Source of the DNA: JANMEB01 sp041745295
Lineage (GTDB): Bacteria > Planctomycetota > Planctomycetia > Pirellulales > Pirellulaceae
DNA length: 64,000 bases
Assembly: GCA_041745295.1 (NCBI GenBank)
Contig: JBGTJE010000058.1
Span: forward strand, 80,751 to 144,750
Direction: 5' to 3'
The notes beneath the pieces were generated by a model. The model saw only the letters and a program-made list of their open reading frames with translations. It was not told the origin of the DNA and did no database searches. Position numbers and translations under genes: made by a program. Below, one piece after another: positions 7,827 through 16,612 of this stretch; positions within the stretch are counted from its first letter, which is position 1, and each line of letters opens with the position of its first letter.

Positions 7827-8756
7827 TCAGTCAACTCGCCGCACGGTCAGACCCACGCGACTTTCGATGCGAGTAACGATGGTCTTTTCGCGATACGTGG
7901 ACTCCGTCACCAGCAAACTCTCGACACTCCCTTCGGTAATCATGCCGCGCTCCGAGTCAAACCAAATCGTGCCCGTCCCCTTTTGGCTCTTAATCTTGGC
8001 CATCGAGGGAGCAACCGAGCCCTGCGGCGCGGCCGCGGGAGGGGCGAGCAACGTCAAGCTGGTGGTCAGGTCAATGCGTTCTTGCGGCACGTTTTGGTGC
8101 GATTCCCGACCGACCCACTTCAACGATTGCGCGCGACGAAACCGGCCGGCGGCATTGGCAAACTCCCTTGCGTTCGACCAATTTCCGCCGACTTTGACGT
8201 CCGCTTCGGGAAATGGCGGCGCGCTCGAAGCAAACAACTCTTGGAGTCCCTCGTCCGTGAGCAATTGACGAATTTGCATTGATTGAGGCGCTTGGCGGAG
8301 GGCGTCTTTGGTGGCCGCGTCGATTTCGACTTTGGTGACTTCACCGCGAGCTGAGACCGCAAGCTTGATTTCGCGCCCCACAACCGATTGCAAATTCTCG
8401 AGCGAGTCGACTTCTTGCTCGTTCGGCTTGGGTGGGGACGGGGCAGCGGTATCGACCTGTAACGTACGCACACCGTCGGCGACGGGCATCGTGATCTTGA
8501 GCCGAACGGCTTGGATCACCATGGAGACTTGTGCCGTCCCAGCATCGTCGACCTCTTGCACTGACCATGTCGCCTGCAGGCCGCTGCTGGTTTCCAAAGT
8601 TTGCTTGACCAAGTCGACTTCTGTTTCAAGCGACGTCGACTGATCGATTTGCATCTCGATTTTTTGGCCGGACTGAAACTTCCAGCGAAGCGATTGGTCC
8701 TGAGCGACGGCCGACGAGTTGAGCGTGCCTGCGCTGAACATCGCGAGGAGGAGCAT
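7827..8756 (-). CDS. Exported protein, DUF6263-like
   Basis: 309 residues from the ATG at 8756. GGGAGG lies about 12 bases upstream, and the frame further upstream runs through a dispersed repeat, so longer starts are unlikely. A signal peptide (MLLLAMFSAGTLNSSAVAQ) is followed by a beta-rich domain that reads like the DUF6263 family found in planctomycetes and other bacteria (LRWKFQSGQKIEMQIDQ, SLKWVG, GTIWFDSERGMI). This fold resembles lipoprotein carriers such as LolA, but function is unknown. Expected location is the periplasm or cell surface. Confidence 0.75.
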   Translation of the reverse strand: MLLLAMFSAGTLNSSAVAQDQSLRWKFQSGQKIEMQIDQSTSLETEVDLVKQTLETSSGLQATWSVQEVDDAGTAQVSMVIQAVRLKITMPVADGVRTLQVDTAAPSPPKPNEQEVDSLENLQSVVGREIKLAVSARGEVTKVEIDAATKDALRQAPQSMQIRQLLTDEGLQELFASSAPPFPEADVKVGGNWSNAREFANAAGRFRRAQSLKWVGRESHQNVPQERIDLTTSLTLLAPPAAAPQGSVAPSMAKIKSQKGTGTIWFDSERGMITEGSVESLLVTESTYREKTIVTRIESRVGLTVRRVD

Positions 8757-8788
8757 CCAGATACGAAACCTCCCAGAGACCCGAAAAA

Positions 8789-8832
8789 CCCCCTCACCCT
8801 GCCCTCTCCCCCGAAGACGGGGGCGAGGGAAC
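8789..8832. repeat. Dispersed repeat, CCCTCACCCTGCCCTCTCCC family, copy 1
   Basis: A 44-base unit with a GC-rich hairpin (CTCCCCCGAAGACGGGGGCGAG). A second copy with one base less lies at 43966-44008. The shared wording in two unrelated places shows a dispersed family. It sits in the leader of the gene starting at 8756. Confidence 0.8.
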
Positions 8833-8914
8833 GAAATTGACTTTCGAGTAGGCTCTTCGATTGCACACCGAGGTCGCATATATCCTCTTCTCACATTAGT
8901 CGCCCTTGGGCTGA

Positions 8915-9604
8915 TTATATCGAGTGCGACTGGCCAGAGTTGAGGACGATCGGCTGCGCTGTCGTTTGGCGACGAATCATGTCGGCCCAAGCTTCAGGAT
9001 CCTGAGCGATAAGGGGCCACGTGTTGTAATGCGACGGCAAAACCCAAGTCGGTTGAATCAAGAGGGTGGCCGAAACGCTGTCGACCGGTCCCATCGTGAA
9101 CAGATCGCCGATGGGGAGGATGGCGGCGTCGATTCCCATCTTGCCGATCAACTGCATGTCACTAAACAACGCGGTGTCGCCGGCGAAATAGATTTTCTTG
9201 CCGGCGATGGTCACGACAAATCCCGCCGGATTTCCCCCATAAGTGCCGTCCGGCAGCTCGGAACTATGGTGGGCAACCGTCATTTTGACTTGGCAAAATC
9301 CTAAATCCTTTTGCCCTCCCAGATTCATGCCCACCGCGTTTACGACTTTGTGTTTCGCTTGAAGCCAGTTTGTAATCTCGTAGGCCGCGGCCACAGTTGC
9401 TTGATGTTCGTTCGCCAAGGTCGCGCAATCCGCACAATGGTCGGCGTGCCCGTGGGTAACCAGGATCAAATCGGCCGGACCGACTTGGGAAACCGTCGCA
9501 GCGCAGGCGGGATTATCGGCGATAAACGGATCGACGACGATCGTTTTGCCGCCGCTGCGTACGCGCCACGTGGCATGCCCAAACCAAGTCAACTCAATCG
9601 ACAT
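8915..9604 (-). CDS. UPF0173-family metal-dependent hydrolase (metallo-beta-lactamase fold)
   Basis: 229 residues from the ATG at 9604 (a TTG lies three bases earlier). The HGHADHC motif (HxHxDH) and two later histidines (AHHSS, LPSHYNTWP), plus FAGDTALF with its bridging aspartate, make a full di-metal site. Length and the start ELTWFGHATWRV fit the UPF0173/YtkL family of small soluble hydrolases. The natural substrate is not known for this family. The gene lies 36 bases downstream of pgi on the same strand and may be cotranscribed. Confidence 0.9.
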   Translation of the reverse strand: MSIELTWFGHATWRVRSGGKTIVVDPFIADNPACAATVSQVGPADLILVTHGHADHCADCATLANEHQATVAAAYEITNWLQAKHKVVNAVGMNLGGQKDLGFCQVKMTVAHHSSELPDGTYGGNPAGFVVTIAGKKIYFAGDTALFSDMQLIGKMGIDAAILPIGDLFTMGPVDSVSATLLIQPTWVLPSHYNTWPLIAQDPEAWADMIRRQTTAQPIVLNSGQSHSI

Positions 9605-9640
9605 CAACCGTTCTCCCCAATGGGTTGCACAACGCCTCGT

Positions 9641-11059
9641 TCATTCCGCCGAGTTCAAAATCTCGTTCATGAATTTTTTGTATTTTTCGACTCCCGGTTG
9701 GCCGTAAGGGTTGATTCCCAAGAGTCGGCCTTCGACCACCGTAGCCAACATCAACATTTGAAACAACTGACCGAGGAAAAACTCGTCGATTTTCGGCAAG
9801 TGGATGTTCGTCGTCGGCCGACGATCCGAGCGCAGTGCTTGGTTGGTCCCGCGGATCGCGGCGTCCATCATTTGCGGCACCGTGCGCTGGGCAAGTCGAT
9901 TCAGGTCATCCTGATCCTGGTCACTGGTGCCGACGCGGACTGCGTCGAATCGCCATTGATCAACGATCAGGTTGTTGAATATTTTGTCCCGGCGGCCCTC
10001 CTGATGCTGCTGGGCTCGCGAGTGCAAATCGCGCGTGTTGACGGTGGTCAGCGGGAGCGCACCCTGCCCTGCCTTGCCCAGACTTTCAGCGAGTAGTTGG
10101 TCATACCAAAAACCGACGTATTCCAAGGATTTATTCCAAATGCTGAGCACGCGCGTCGAGGCCCCGCGCTGTTCCCACAAATGGTTGATGGCGACGAAGT
10201 CCAATACCAAGTTGGATTCGCAGGGGGCTTGGCGAAAATGCTCGTTCATCGCCATCGCGCCTTGGACCAGCGCGACGATATCCAAGCCCAGGATTGCGGC
10301 CGGGACCAACCCGACCGAGGACAAAATGGAAAACCTCCCGCCGACTCCTTCGGGAACCAAGAACCGATCGACGCATCCCAAGGCCGTCGCCAAATCGGCT
10401 AACTTGCCAGTCGTTCCGGTAACCGGGACGACGTACTGACCTAGCGATTCGGAGCCGGACGCGTTCTGTCGCAGGGCCCGCAAAAATACGCGAAGCGAAA
10501 CAGCCGTTTCGATCGTGCCGCCGCTCTTACTGATCACGACGATTGCCCAGTTTTTTTCTAGCGAGTCACCCGACGCATTATGCTGCAATAAATGCAACAG
10601 TCCTTGCATCGAATCGTTATCGAGGTTATTCCCTTCGAAATACATGCGCGGCCGCCCGCCCCGCTCGGCCCGCGTCAGCTCATTGAAATAGGGCTGGCAG
10701 CAGGCGTTCATCAACGCCATCGCGCCCGCGGATGAGCCGCCGATTCCCAACACGACGACGCGATCAACCAGATCGCGGAGCCGTTTTGCCGCGCCAATGA
10801 TTCGTCCCAATTCGCTGTTCAGGCGATCTTGGTGATAGGCCGACATCAATTCGGCCGGCCATTCGATGAACGCCGTGTCCAATGGTTGTTTTGACGGCGG
10901 GATGGTTTGTTTTTGCTCCCACAGCGGAAGGTCGACGTCGAGAATTTCCGAACGGACTTCCGCCAATGGCGCATCCAGCCGCGACACATCCTCGCGCGTC
11001 AATCCCAAGTCTGCACCCAATGCCCCAGTCGGATCGAACCGCATTAATATTTCGCTCAT
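9641..11059 (-). CDS. pgi: Glucose-6-phosphate isomerase
   Basis: 472 residues. It interconverts glucose-6-phosphate and fructose-6-phosphate in glycolysis. SIS-type sugar-phosphate motifs are present: VVLGIGGSSAGAMAL, VVISKSGGTIET, GVGGRFSILSSVGLVPAA (the PGI signature region), and QLLAESLGKAGQG. It is of the shorter bacterial class (about 450-470 residues) rather than the 550-residue E. coli class. The gene is divergent from apgM, another glycolytic enzyme, across a 199-base intergenic space, so the two may share regulation. Confidence 0.96.
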   Translation of the reverse strand: MSEILMRFDPTGALGADLGLTREDVSRLDAPLAEVRSEILDVDLPLWEQKQTIPPSKQPLDTAFIEWPAELMSAYHQDRLNSELGRIIGAAKRLRDLVDRVVVLGIGGSSAGAMALMNACCQPYFNELTRAERGGRPRMYFEGNNLDNDSMQGLLHLLQHNASGDSLEKNWAIVVISKSGGTIETAVSLRVFLRALRQNASGSESLGQYVVPVTGTTGKLADLATALGCVDRFLVPEGVGGRFSILSSVGLVPAAILGLDIVALVQGAMAMNEHFRQAPCESNLVLDFVAINHLWEQRGASTRVLSIWNKSLEYVGFWYDQLLAESLGKAGQGALPLTTVNTRDLHSRAQQHQEGRRDKIFNNLIVDQWRFDAVRVGTSDQDQDDLNRLAQRTVPQMMDAAIRGTNQALRSDRRPTTNIHLPKIDEFFLGQLFQMLMLATVVEGRLLGINPYGQPGVEKYKKFMNEILNSAE

Positions 11060-11258
11060 GCTTTACTCGCAACCTGAATTGAATCCGAACGCTGCTTATT
11101 GTGCGGTTTGCGGCGTTCCGTTCAACCGCCCGCGCAGGCAAGACCGTCAACAATTCGAAACACGCCAATCTCGGTTCAACAATCGCTTGGGGTCCTGCTT
11201 TCGCGGGCACCGTTGACGGACCGACGGAAATACGTGAAAGTTTTGCTGAGATATAGCG

Positions 11259-12506
11259 ATGACTCGCCAGGAGTTTTTCCCCAATATGGATCCCTATCAA
11301 GGAATCGACGTTCACGAGCAAACGCGGAAACTCCACATCAAAAACGATTCGAAGATCGTTTTGCTGGTAGCCGACGGCTTGGGTGGACTGCCACTGACGC
11401 CCGATGGAAAGACCGAACTGGAAACGGCGCGAAAACCCAATCTCGACGTGCTGGCCCGACGCGGCGTTCAAGGCGGCACAGTCCCGGTTTTCCCCGGCAT
11501 CAGTCCCGGAAGCGGCCCGGGGCATCTGGCGCTGTTTGGTTACGATCCAATTCAATATCAAATTGGCCGCGGCGCGCTGGAGGCGACGGGGATTGGATTT
11601 GAGCTGGAAGCGAACGATGTCGCAGTGCGGGGGAATTTTTGCACACTCGACTCCCAAGGTAGAATCACCGACCGTCGGGCTGGGCGGATCGCTTCCGAAG
11701 AAAGCGCGGCGTTGGTAAAAAAGCTGCAACGCATTGCTATCCCCAACGTTCTGGTCTTCGTCGAGCCGGTGAAAGAGTATCGGTTTGTCGTCATCTTCCG
11801 CGGTCTGGAGGGGGATAACGTCGCCGACACGGACCCTCAAGCCACCGGTGTCCAGCCGCTGGCGCCTCATGCGCACGACCAAGCTAGCCAACGCACCGCG
11901 GAAGTCGCGGCCGCGTTTATTGCCCAAGCTCGAACGATACTTGCCGATCAACCCAAAGCCAATGGGTTGACGCTCCGCGGATTTGCCGCCAAACCGAAAC
12001 TCCCCTCGTATGACGAGGTGTACGGCTTGAAGGCCGCGGCGATCGCCGTTTACCCGATGTACAAGGGACTGGCCCGATTGGTCGGCATGCAAGTTATCCC
12101 CGGTGCATCGACACTGGCGGAACAGATCGATTTGCTTCGCACGTCGTGGTCGGAGTTCGATTTTTTCTTTTTACATTTCAAGTACACCGACAGCACCGGC
12201 GAAGATGGCGATTTCGCAGGCAAAGTTCGACGCATCGAAGAACTCGACGCCGCCATCGCGCCGATCGTCGGCTTGAAGCCCGCGGTGTTGATCGTGACGG
12301 GTGATCACAGCACGCCGTCGTATTTAAAAAACCACAGTTGGCATCCGGTTCCAACCCTGCTCGTTTCGGATTGCTGCCGCCCTGATCGGCACACGACGTT
12401 TAACGAATTCGAATGTACGCGCGGTGGACTCGGCATATTTCCTGCCAAGTTCCTCATGCCGCTGGCCTTGGCCAATGCGCAGCGATTGAGCAAATACGGG
12501 GCGTAG
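11259..12506 (+). CDS. apgM: 2,3-bisphosphoglycerate-independent phosphoglycerate mutase, archaeal type
   Basis: 415 residues of the alkaline-phosphatase superfamily. The metal site is recognisable: VADGLGG near the start, the phosphoserine loop ISPGSGPGHLALFGYDP, HFKYTDSTGEDGDF, and VTGDHSTP near the C-terminus. These define the archaeal-type ApgM rather than the longer GpmI. It converts 3- to 2-phosphoglycerate. An alternative start is the ATG at 11286, with AGGAG upstream of it, which would remove 9 residues. It is divergently paired with pgi. Confidence 0.93.
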   Translation: MTRQEFFPNMDPYQGIDVHEQTRKLHIKNDSKIVLLVADGLGGLPLTPDGKTELETARKPNLDVLARRGVQGGTVPVFPGISPGSGPGHLALFGYDPIQYQIGRGALEATGIGFELEANDVAVRGNFCTLDSQGRITDRRAGRIASEESAALVKKLQRIAIPNVLVFVEPVKEYRFVVIFRGLEGDNVADTDPQATGVQPLAPHAHDQASQRTAEVAAAFIAQARTILADQPKANGLTLRGFAAKPKLPSYDEVYGLKAAAIAVYPMYKGLARLVGMQVIPGASTLAEQIDLLRTSWSEFDFFFLHFKYTDSTGEDGDFAGKVRRIEELDAAIAPIVGLKPAVLIVTGDHSTPSYLKNHSWHPVPTLLVSDCCRPDRHTTFNEFECTRGGLGIFPAKFLMPLALANAQRLSKYGA

Positions 12507-12583
12507 TTGAGCCATTTGAGGTTGAACCCGATGGTTGGTCGTGTCGTCTTGTGCTACGCAAAAGAACGTCCTTTCGCGGAGAG

Positions 12584-12685
12584 GCTGTGAATTTATTCGT
12601 ACGATGGCCTTTCCAGGCCGTCGATCGACCGGAAAACGACGGCCCAGAAGGGCCGCGCTACATCCAAACTTAATAAATTCACAGC
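12584..12685. repeat. Small palindromic element with perfect 14-base terminal inverted repeats
   Basis: The ends GCTGTGAATTTATT (12584-12597) and its exact inverse (12672-12685) enclose ATGGCCTTTCCAGGCCGT and GACGGCCCAGAAGGGCCG, two GGCC-rich hairpin units like those of the 6499 element. The 102-base block lies between the convergent apgM and the gene ending at 12730. It is too small to code for anything. Confidence 0.7.
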
Positions 12686-12729
12686 TTGGGAGCGGAACGC
12701 GACTATCAAATGACCTTGAAACACGACGG

Positions 12730-13785
12730 CTAACGCTTGGTGCGTTCTAGTTCTTCTTTTTGGGCCGCCACGCTGTCGTCGGCAAATGGCTTTTGCTCGA
12801 CCCGCGACCAGCCAATGGGCGTTTGAGGCCTAATGAATACTCTAAAGAAATCTTGCACTGCCGCAAAACCATTGATCCTGCGGTTTTCAAAGACAAAGGC
12901 GTGGCTCGATGGATTTTCCTTCGGGTGGTAACCCGGTGCAAAGATCACCATCGACTTGGGCAGGAAGTCCTTTTGCGAGATGATGATCTCGACGCGGCTG
13001 TACGTACGGGCATCTTCGAGTCGTTTGGGAATCGCTTCGAGCCAATATTCGTCCGTCGCACTGGCCGGGGTGATCGGGTGAATCCAGAATCGATTGAGCA
13101 TGGTCTCCCGATTGGCACCAAACAAGAACGGCAAGGGACTGTTGACGAGGCCTTCCCCCTGAAATTCGGAGGGAATCTCGATATCCGTCAAAACCTTGTT
13201 GATGAAGTCGTAGTTGTAAGTGCACTTGCCATCACAAATCCATTTGAGTTTTAAGTCTTGATCCTCGCTCTTCTCCATATCGGGCAGATCGTTTTTCATT
13301 ACGAATTTCCAGAGCTCGGTGGTTTCAAACATCGCCTTGTCGGGGGCCGCGTAGCGTAGCTCGCCGCGCCAGACTCGAAAGGCCGCCAATTCTTTTGATT
13401 GCGGATCGCGATAGGCACAGTTGGTCGGATCGTAATCCCATTGCGTGAAATCGCATTTGCATTGCTTGACTTGGTCGCTGCTCTTCTGCCAATAGTCGAG
13501 CAATTGACTGACGTGTTCCGCTTGATCGTCAGGAAGCGGCCACCACTCGGGTTGCGTGGGCGGCGCGGTCTGCTCGTCCTTTTGCAGCCCGGAATGATCG
13601 GCCGCCGGGAGGGTCGCGGGATTGGGTGACGGATCAGTCGTCGCGGCGGGAGCGGTGGTTTGATTGCCCTGTGGCTGACCCTGAACCGCCTGGCGTTCGG
13701 CTTGCCCGAGTGCAATCGCTGCGAAGAATGGGCTGACAAGACAAACGATGCCGACGAACAAAAAGCGGGAGAATCCTTCTCTCAT
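12730..13785 (-). CDS. Exported LolA-like protein, probable planctomycete TIGR03009 family
   Basis: 351 residues. Signal peptide (about 1-28, ending AIALGQA), then a Pro/Gln/Thr-rich linker (about 30-75) and a globular domain (about 80-340). The pattern of an exported protein with short strands, CKCDFTQWDYDP and KWICDGKCTYNYD, fits the planctomycete-specific TIGR03009 domain, which resembles the outer-membrane lipoprotein carrier fold. The assignment is from memory of the family and not verified. A conserved pair of cysteines (CKCDF) may form a disulphide. The function is unknown. Confidence 0.65.
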   Translation of the reverse strand: MREGFSRFLFVGIVCLVSPFFAAIALGQAERQAVQGQPQGNQTTAPAATTDPSPNPATLPAADHSGLQKDEQTAPPTQPEWWPLPDDQAEHVSQLLDYWQKSSDQVKQCKCDFTQWDYDPTNCAYRDPQSKELAAFRVWRGELRYAAPDKAMFETTELWKFVMKNDLPDMEKSEDQDLKLKWICDGKCTYNYDFINKVLTDIEIPSEFQGEGLVNSPLPFLFGANRETMLNRFWIHPITPASATDEYWLEAIPKRLEDARTYSRVEIIISQKDFLPKSMVIFAPGYHPKENPSSHAFVFENRRINGFAAVQDFFRVFIRPQTPIGWSRVEQKPFADDSVAAQKEELERTKR

Positions 13786-14107
13786 ATGGCTTACTTCCTT
13801 GAAGTCCGGACGTGATTGGTCTAGGCCGATCGAGCGAAAAAGTGTATCAACGCTTTAGGCTTTGACCTAGATCGAAAGTGGCGAAATCGCGCAGCGGGCG
13901 GCCTTCTGCGATTGGTTGTTTTTTGATTGCCAGCCGAAAGCTCCAGGCTCGTGGTTTTGGTGAAACGACCCCAGAATTGCGGAAAACGGACGAGGCTTTG
14001 AGCCAAGTTGGCCGAAATTCAGTTTAAATTTTCGTTTTGCTAGCTACAATGGATCTTCAAGGGAAGAGGCAACAATTCCCTTATTGTCTTTCTATGTGAG
14101 CCGAAAC
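13786..14107. other. Divergent intergenic region without recognisable gene
   Basis: 322 bases between the divergent genes starting at 13785 and 14108. It should hold both promoters, but no hexamer pair stands out. A CCGGACGTGATTGG stretch and an AAGGGAAGAGG purine run (about 14059-14069) are the only features noticed. Confidence 0.4.
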
Positions 14108-14731
14108 ATGTGGCTGATCGTCTGGACCATTTTGTCTGTCGCGACGGTCCTCGGTCTTTCCCTGTTCCTGGGCGTGACCAACACCCGACTCAAAACTCGT
14201 TGCATGGTCGTAAAGCATGCCCGCGAAGGTTTGGAATTGCAGATCCAGCGGCGTCACGAAATGATAGACGCCATTCTGGACCCGATTCAACGCGACGAGT
14301 CGTACGATTTGGATTCCACAGACAACGTCGCATTTTTAGCCCAGCGAGCGCGGAGCACAGCCAATTTCTCCGAGCGTAGCCATTTTGAATCGGCACTCGC
14401 CGAGTCGCTCAAGGACTTGCTCACGGCAGTGGACAATTCGCCCGAGCTTTCCGTCAACGAATCGTACGCACGTCCGCGCCAACTCTTGAGCGACGCCGAG
14501 GACAATCTGCGAAATGCCCAGCGCTTCTACAATGATTCGGTACAACAGTACAACGCCATCCTCGAACCAATTCCCAATCGATTGATCGCCGCGATGTTTT
14601 CCTTTGCGCCCCTGAACACGATTGATATTGCTTCGGCGATCCCCGATACCGTTACCGTAATCGCGGAAGCGACCGTCAACATGGTCGCCGCACCAAAAGG
14701 CCGCAGTATTGGTGCGACAAAAAAGGTTTGA
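14108..14731 (+). CDS. LemA-like membrane protein
   Basis: About 207 residues from the ATG at 14108. A TTG at 14084 is an alternative that adds 8 residues before the hydrophobic segment. An N-terminal helix (MWLIVWTILSVATVLGLSLF) is followed by a helical domain whose HAREGLELQIQRRHEMIDAI and FYNDSVQQYNAILEPIPNRL match the LemA pattern of helices ending in a YN-N motif. It differs from standard LemA in lacking the usual GYN turn (NGLVxxRN becomes TRLKTRC). LemA proteins are anchored with the bulk outside or inside the membrane, and their role is unclear. Confidence 0.75.
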   Translation: MWLIVWTILSVATVLGLSLFLGVTNTRLKTRCMVVKHAREGLELQIQRRHEMIDAILDPIQRDESYDLDSTDNVAFLAQRARSTANFSERSHFESALAESLKDLLTAVDNSPELSVNESYARPRQLLSDAEDNLRNAQRFYNDSVQQYNAILEPIPNRLIAAMFSFAPLNTIDIASAIPDTVTVIAEATVNMVAAPKGRSIGATKKV

Positions 14732-14738
14732 GGAGAAG

Positions 14739-14832
14739 TTTTCAGTGTTCAGTTTTCAGTGTTCAGTTTTCAGAAAGAGAAGCGGACAACGATCTCTGTA
14801 CGACGATTTGTTCTTGATTGAACACTGAAAAC
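14739..14832. repeat. TTTTCAGTGTTCAG direct and inverted repeats at a convergent junction
   Basis: Two direct copies of TTTTCAGTGTTCAG (14739-14752, 14753-14766) and a partial third start 8 bases after the LemA-like stop. An inverted copy (14819-14832) abuts the TAG stop of the convergent phosphorylase gene. Transcripts from either side would fold into a stem of about 14 pairs. Confidence 0.75.
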
Positions 14833-15692
14833 TATTCATGAGACTCTATTGCGCCGGCGAAGAGCGCATGTAAGCGATGCGCTGCGGATTCGGCCGCCGC
14901 GATCACGGCGTGACCGGAAATCGATGCCTTCGCGTCGGCCGCCACGACATTGGTGATGATCGAGACGGCTAGAGTAGGTATGCCGTAGTACGACGCCGTG
15001 GCGATCTCCGGGATCGTCGACATGCCCACCGCATCCCCGCCAATCCGTCGACACATGCGATACTCGGCTCGGGTTTCATAGGTTGGTCCCAACAGCCCGA
15101 CGTATGTTCCTCGCTGCACGACAAATCCCAATGCCCGGCCCACAGAATCTGCTTCTTCGAGGAGCATCCGATCGCAGGCCAAGTCGGCGCGAAATCCAGG
15201 TCGCAAGTTTTGGTCGATGGAATCGTTGTGATGGCGCGAGCTGGCTCGAAAAAACAGGTCGAGGTGGCTTTCGATGAGCATCAAATCGCCGACGCGATAC
15301 GAAGGATTCACGCCGCCCGCGGCGTTGCTCAATAGGAGCCGCCGGATGCCAAGCCGTTGCATCACGTGGATTGGCAGCATCGTGTCTTCGATCGCATGTC
15401 CTTCGTAGAGATGAAAGCGTCCCTGCATGGCGATCACGCGCTTACCGGAGATGCTTCCGCAAACGAGCGATCCCTTGTGGCCGATTGCCGTGCTGCGCGG
15501 AAAATTTGGAATCGCGGCGTAGGGCAGGCGAAGCTCGACATTCAGTTCTTCGGCGACTTGTCCCGAGCCGGTCCCAAGCACTAATCCTGCTTCGGGCTGA
15601 TGCGCCCACTGGCCCCGGATGGCGTTGACGGCCTGAGCGATCTTTTCGAGATAGGAGTCGACCGGCGGCATAGAGCAGGAGCTTTCAGTCAA
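14832..15692 (-). CDS. Purine nucleoside phosphorylase (6-oxopurine type), paralogue 1
   Basis: 286 residues of the trimeric PNP family. It cleaves purine ribosides with phosphate. Visible are the phosphate loop GLVLGTGSGQ, MQGRFHLYEGH with the 5'-hydroxyl-binding histidine, GPTYETRAEYR with Glu206 (N1/O6 contact), GMSTIPEI, and SIITNVVA with Asn248. That Asn, equivalent to Asn243 of human PNP, is the usual determinant for inosine and guanosine. A paralogue lies just upstream on the same strand (48-base gap) with an Asp at this place, so the two may divide substrate range between them. Confidence 0.92.
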   Translation of the reverse strand: MTESSCSMPPVDSYLEKIAQAVNAIRGQWAHQPEAGLVLGTGSGQVAEELNVELRLPYAAIPNFPRSTAIGHKGSLVCGSISGKRVIAMQGRFHLYEGHAIEDTMLPIHVMQRLGIRRLLLSNAAGGVNPSYRVGDLMLIESHLDLFFRASSRHHNDSIDQNLRPGFRADLACDRMLLEEADSVGRALGFVVQRGTYVGLLGPTYETRAEYRMCRRIGGDAVGMSTIPEIATASYYGIPTLAVSIITNVVAADAKASISGHAVIAAAESAAHRLHALFAGAIESHE

Positions 15693-15740
15693 AGGCGATC
15701 GCGGCCTAAGGACGCGCGAAGCTCGCGGTCGACACTCAAA

Positions 15741-16565
15741 TCATTCTTCGCCCGCCAACACGCCGAGCAAAAGTCGCGATAGTTTGGGCTCGGCCTCATT
15801 GGCGGTCCGGATGATTTCCTCAACGTCCGCCGGCAGTAGCGCATCCGGCAAGCACATGTCGGTGATGATCGAAAAGCCAACCACGCGCAATCCGCAATGC
15901 ACTGCCACGATTACTTCCGGGACGGTCGACATGCCGACGACATCGGCGCCGATCATCCGCAAGAAACGATACTCGGCACGCGTCTCCAAATTGGGTCCGG
16001 CCACCGCGACAAACACTCCTTGGTGGCAGACAATATCCTCGCGGCGGGCGACCGCCAGCCCTCGCTCGATAAGCGTTTGCTGGTACGGTTCACTCATGTC
16101 CGGAAACCGTGGGCCTAATCGATCGTCGTTAATTCCAATCAGTGGGTTGTCACCCATCAGGTTGATTTGGTCCTCGATCATCATGATATCGCCGCGGCGA
16201 AAGTACGGATTCAATCCGCCACAGGCATTCGAAACGACTAGCAAACCGGCTCCGAGGGCCTTGATCACGCGGACGGGCAGCGTGATCTTCTTTAACGGGT
16301 AGCCTTCGTACATATGAAAGCGACCTTCCATCGCAACGATGGGCCGACCGTTCAGATTGCCGCACACCAAGCGGCCGCGATGACTGGTCGCGGTCGATCG
16401 CAAGAAATGGGGGATTTCACCGTAGTCGATCGCCACGTCGACTTGGATTTGCTTGACAAGCGGTCCCAACCCGGTCCCCAAAATAATTCCAGCCTTGGGA
16501 GGAGTCTTCCAGCGATGCCGGATGAATTCCGCGGCCTCTTGAACTTGGTCGTAAAGTTCGAGCAT
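15741..16565 (-). CDS. Purine nucleoside phosphorylase paralogue 2, with Asp at the specificity position
   Basis: 274 residues from the ATG at 16565 (a TTG at 16592 would add 9). The same family: GIILGTGLGPL, MEGRFHMYEGYP, GPNLETRAEYRFLR, GMSTVPEVIVA. The specificity residue is Asp236 in SIITDMCLPDAL, where paralogue 1 and human PNP have Asn. In human PNP the Asn-to-Asp change admits adenosine, and methylthioadenosine phosphorylases naturally have Asp here. The histidine of RFHMYEG that binds the 5'-hydroxyl is kept, which argues for ordinary nucleosides rather than methylthioadenosine. Its exact substrate is therefore open: adenosine, or the missing first step of the methionine salvage genes at 41782-43931. 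Confidence 0.88.
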   Translation of the reverse strand: MLELYDQVQEAAEFIRHRWKTPPKAGIILGTGLGPLVKQIQVDVAIDYGEIPHFLRSTATSHRGRLVCGNLNGRPIVAMEGRFHMYEGYPLKKITLPVRVIKALGAGLLVVSNACGGLNPYFRRGDIMMIEDQINLMGDNPLIGINDDRLGPRFPDMSEPYQQTLIERGLAVARREDIVCHQGVFVAVAGPNLETRAEYRFLRMIGADVVGMSTVPEVIVAVHCGLRVVGFSIITDMCLPDALLPADVEEIIRTANEAEPKLSRLLLGVLAGEE

Positions 16566-16612
16566 GTGATTGATTTCGCTTCGAGAGAGCAATTGGGAAG
16601 TAGAACTCGCAA

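Noticed and set aside
10764..12092. A 442-residue open frame on the minus strand across apgM and the pgi start
   Set aside because: It overlaps two clear enzymes on their coding strands and contains no motif. It is a codon-bias shadow.
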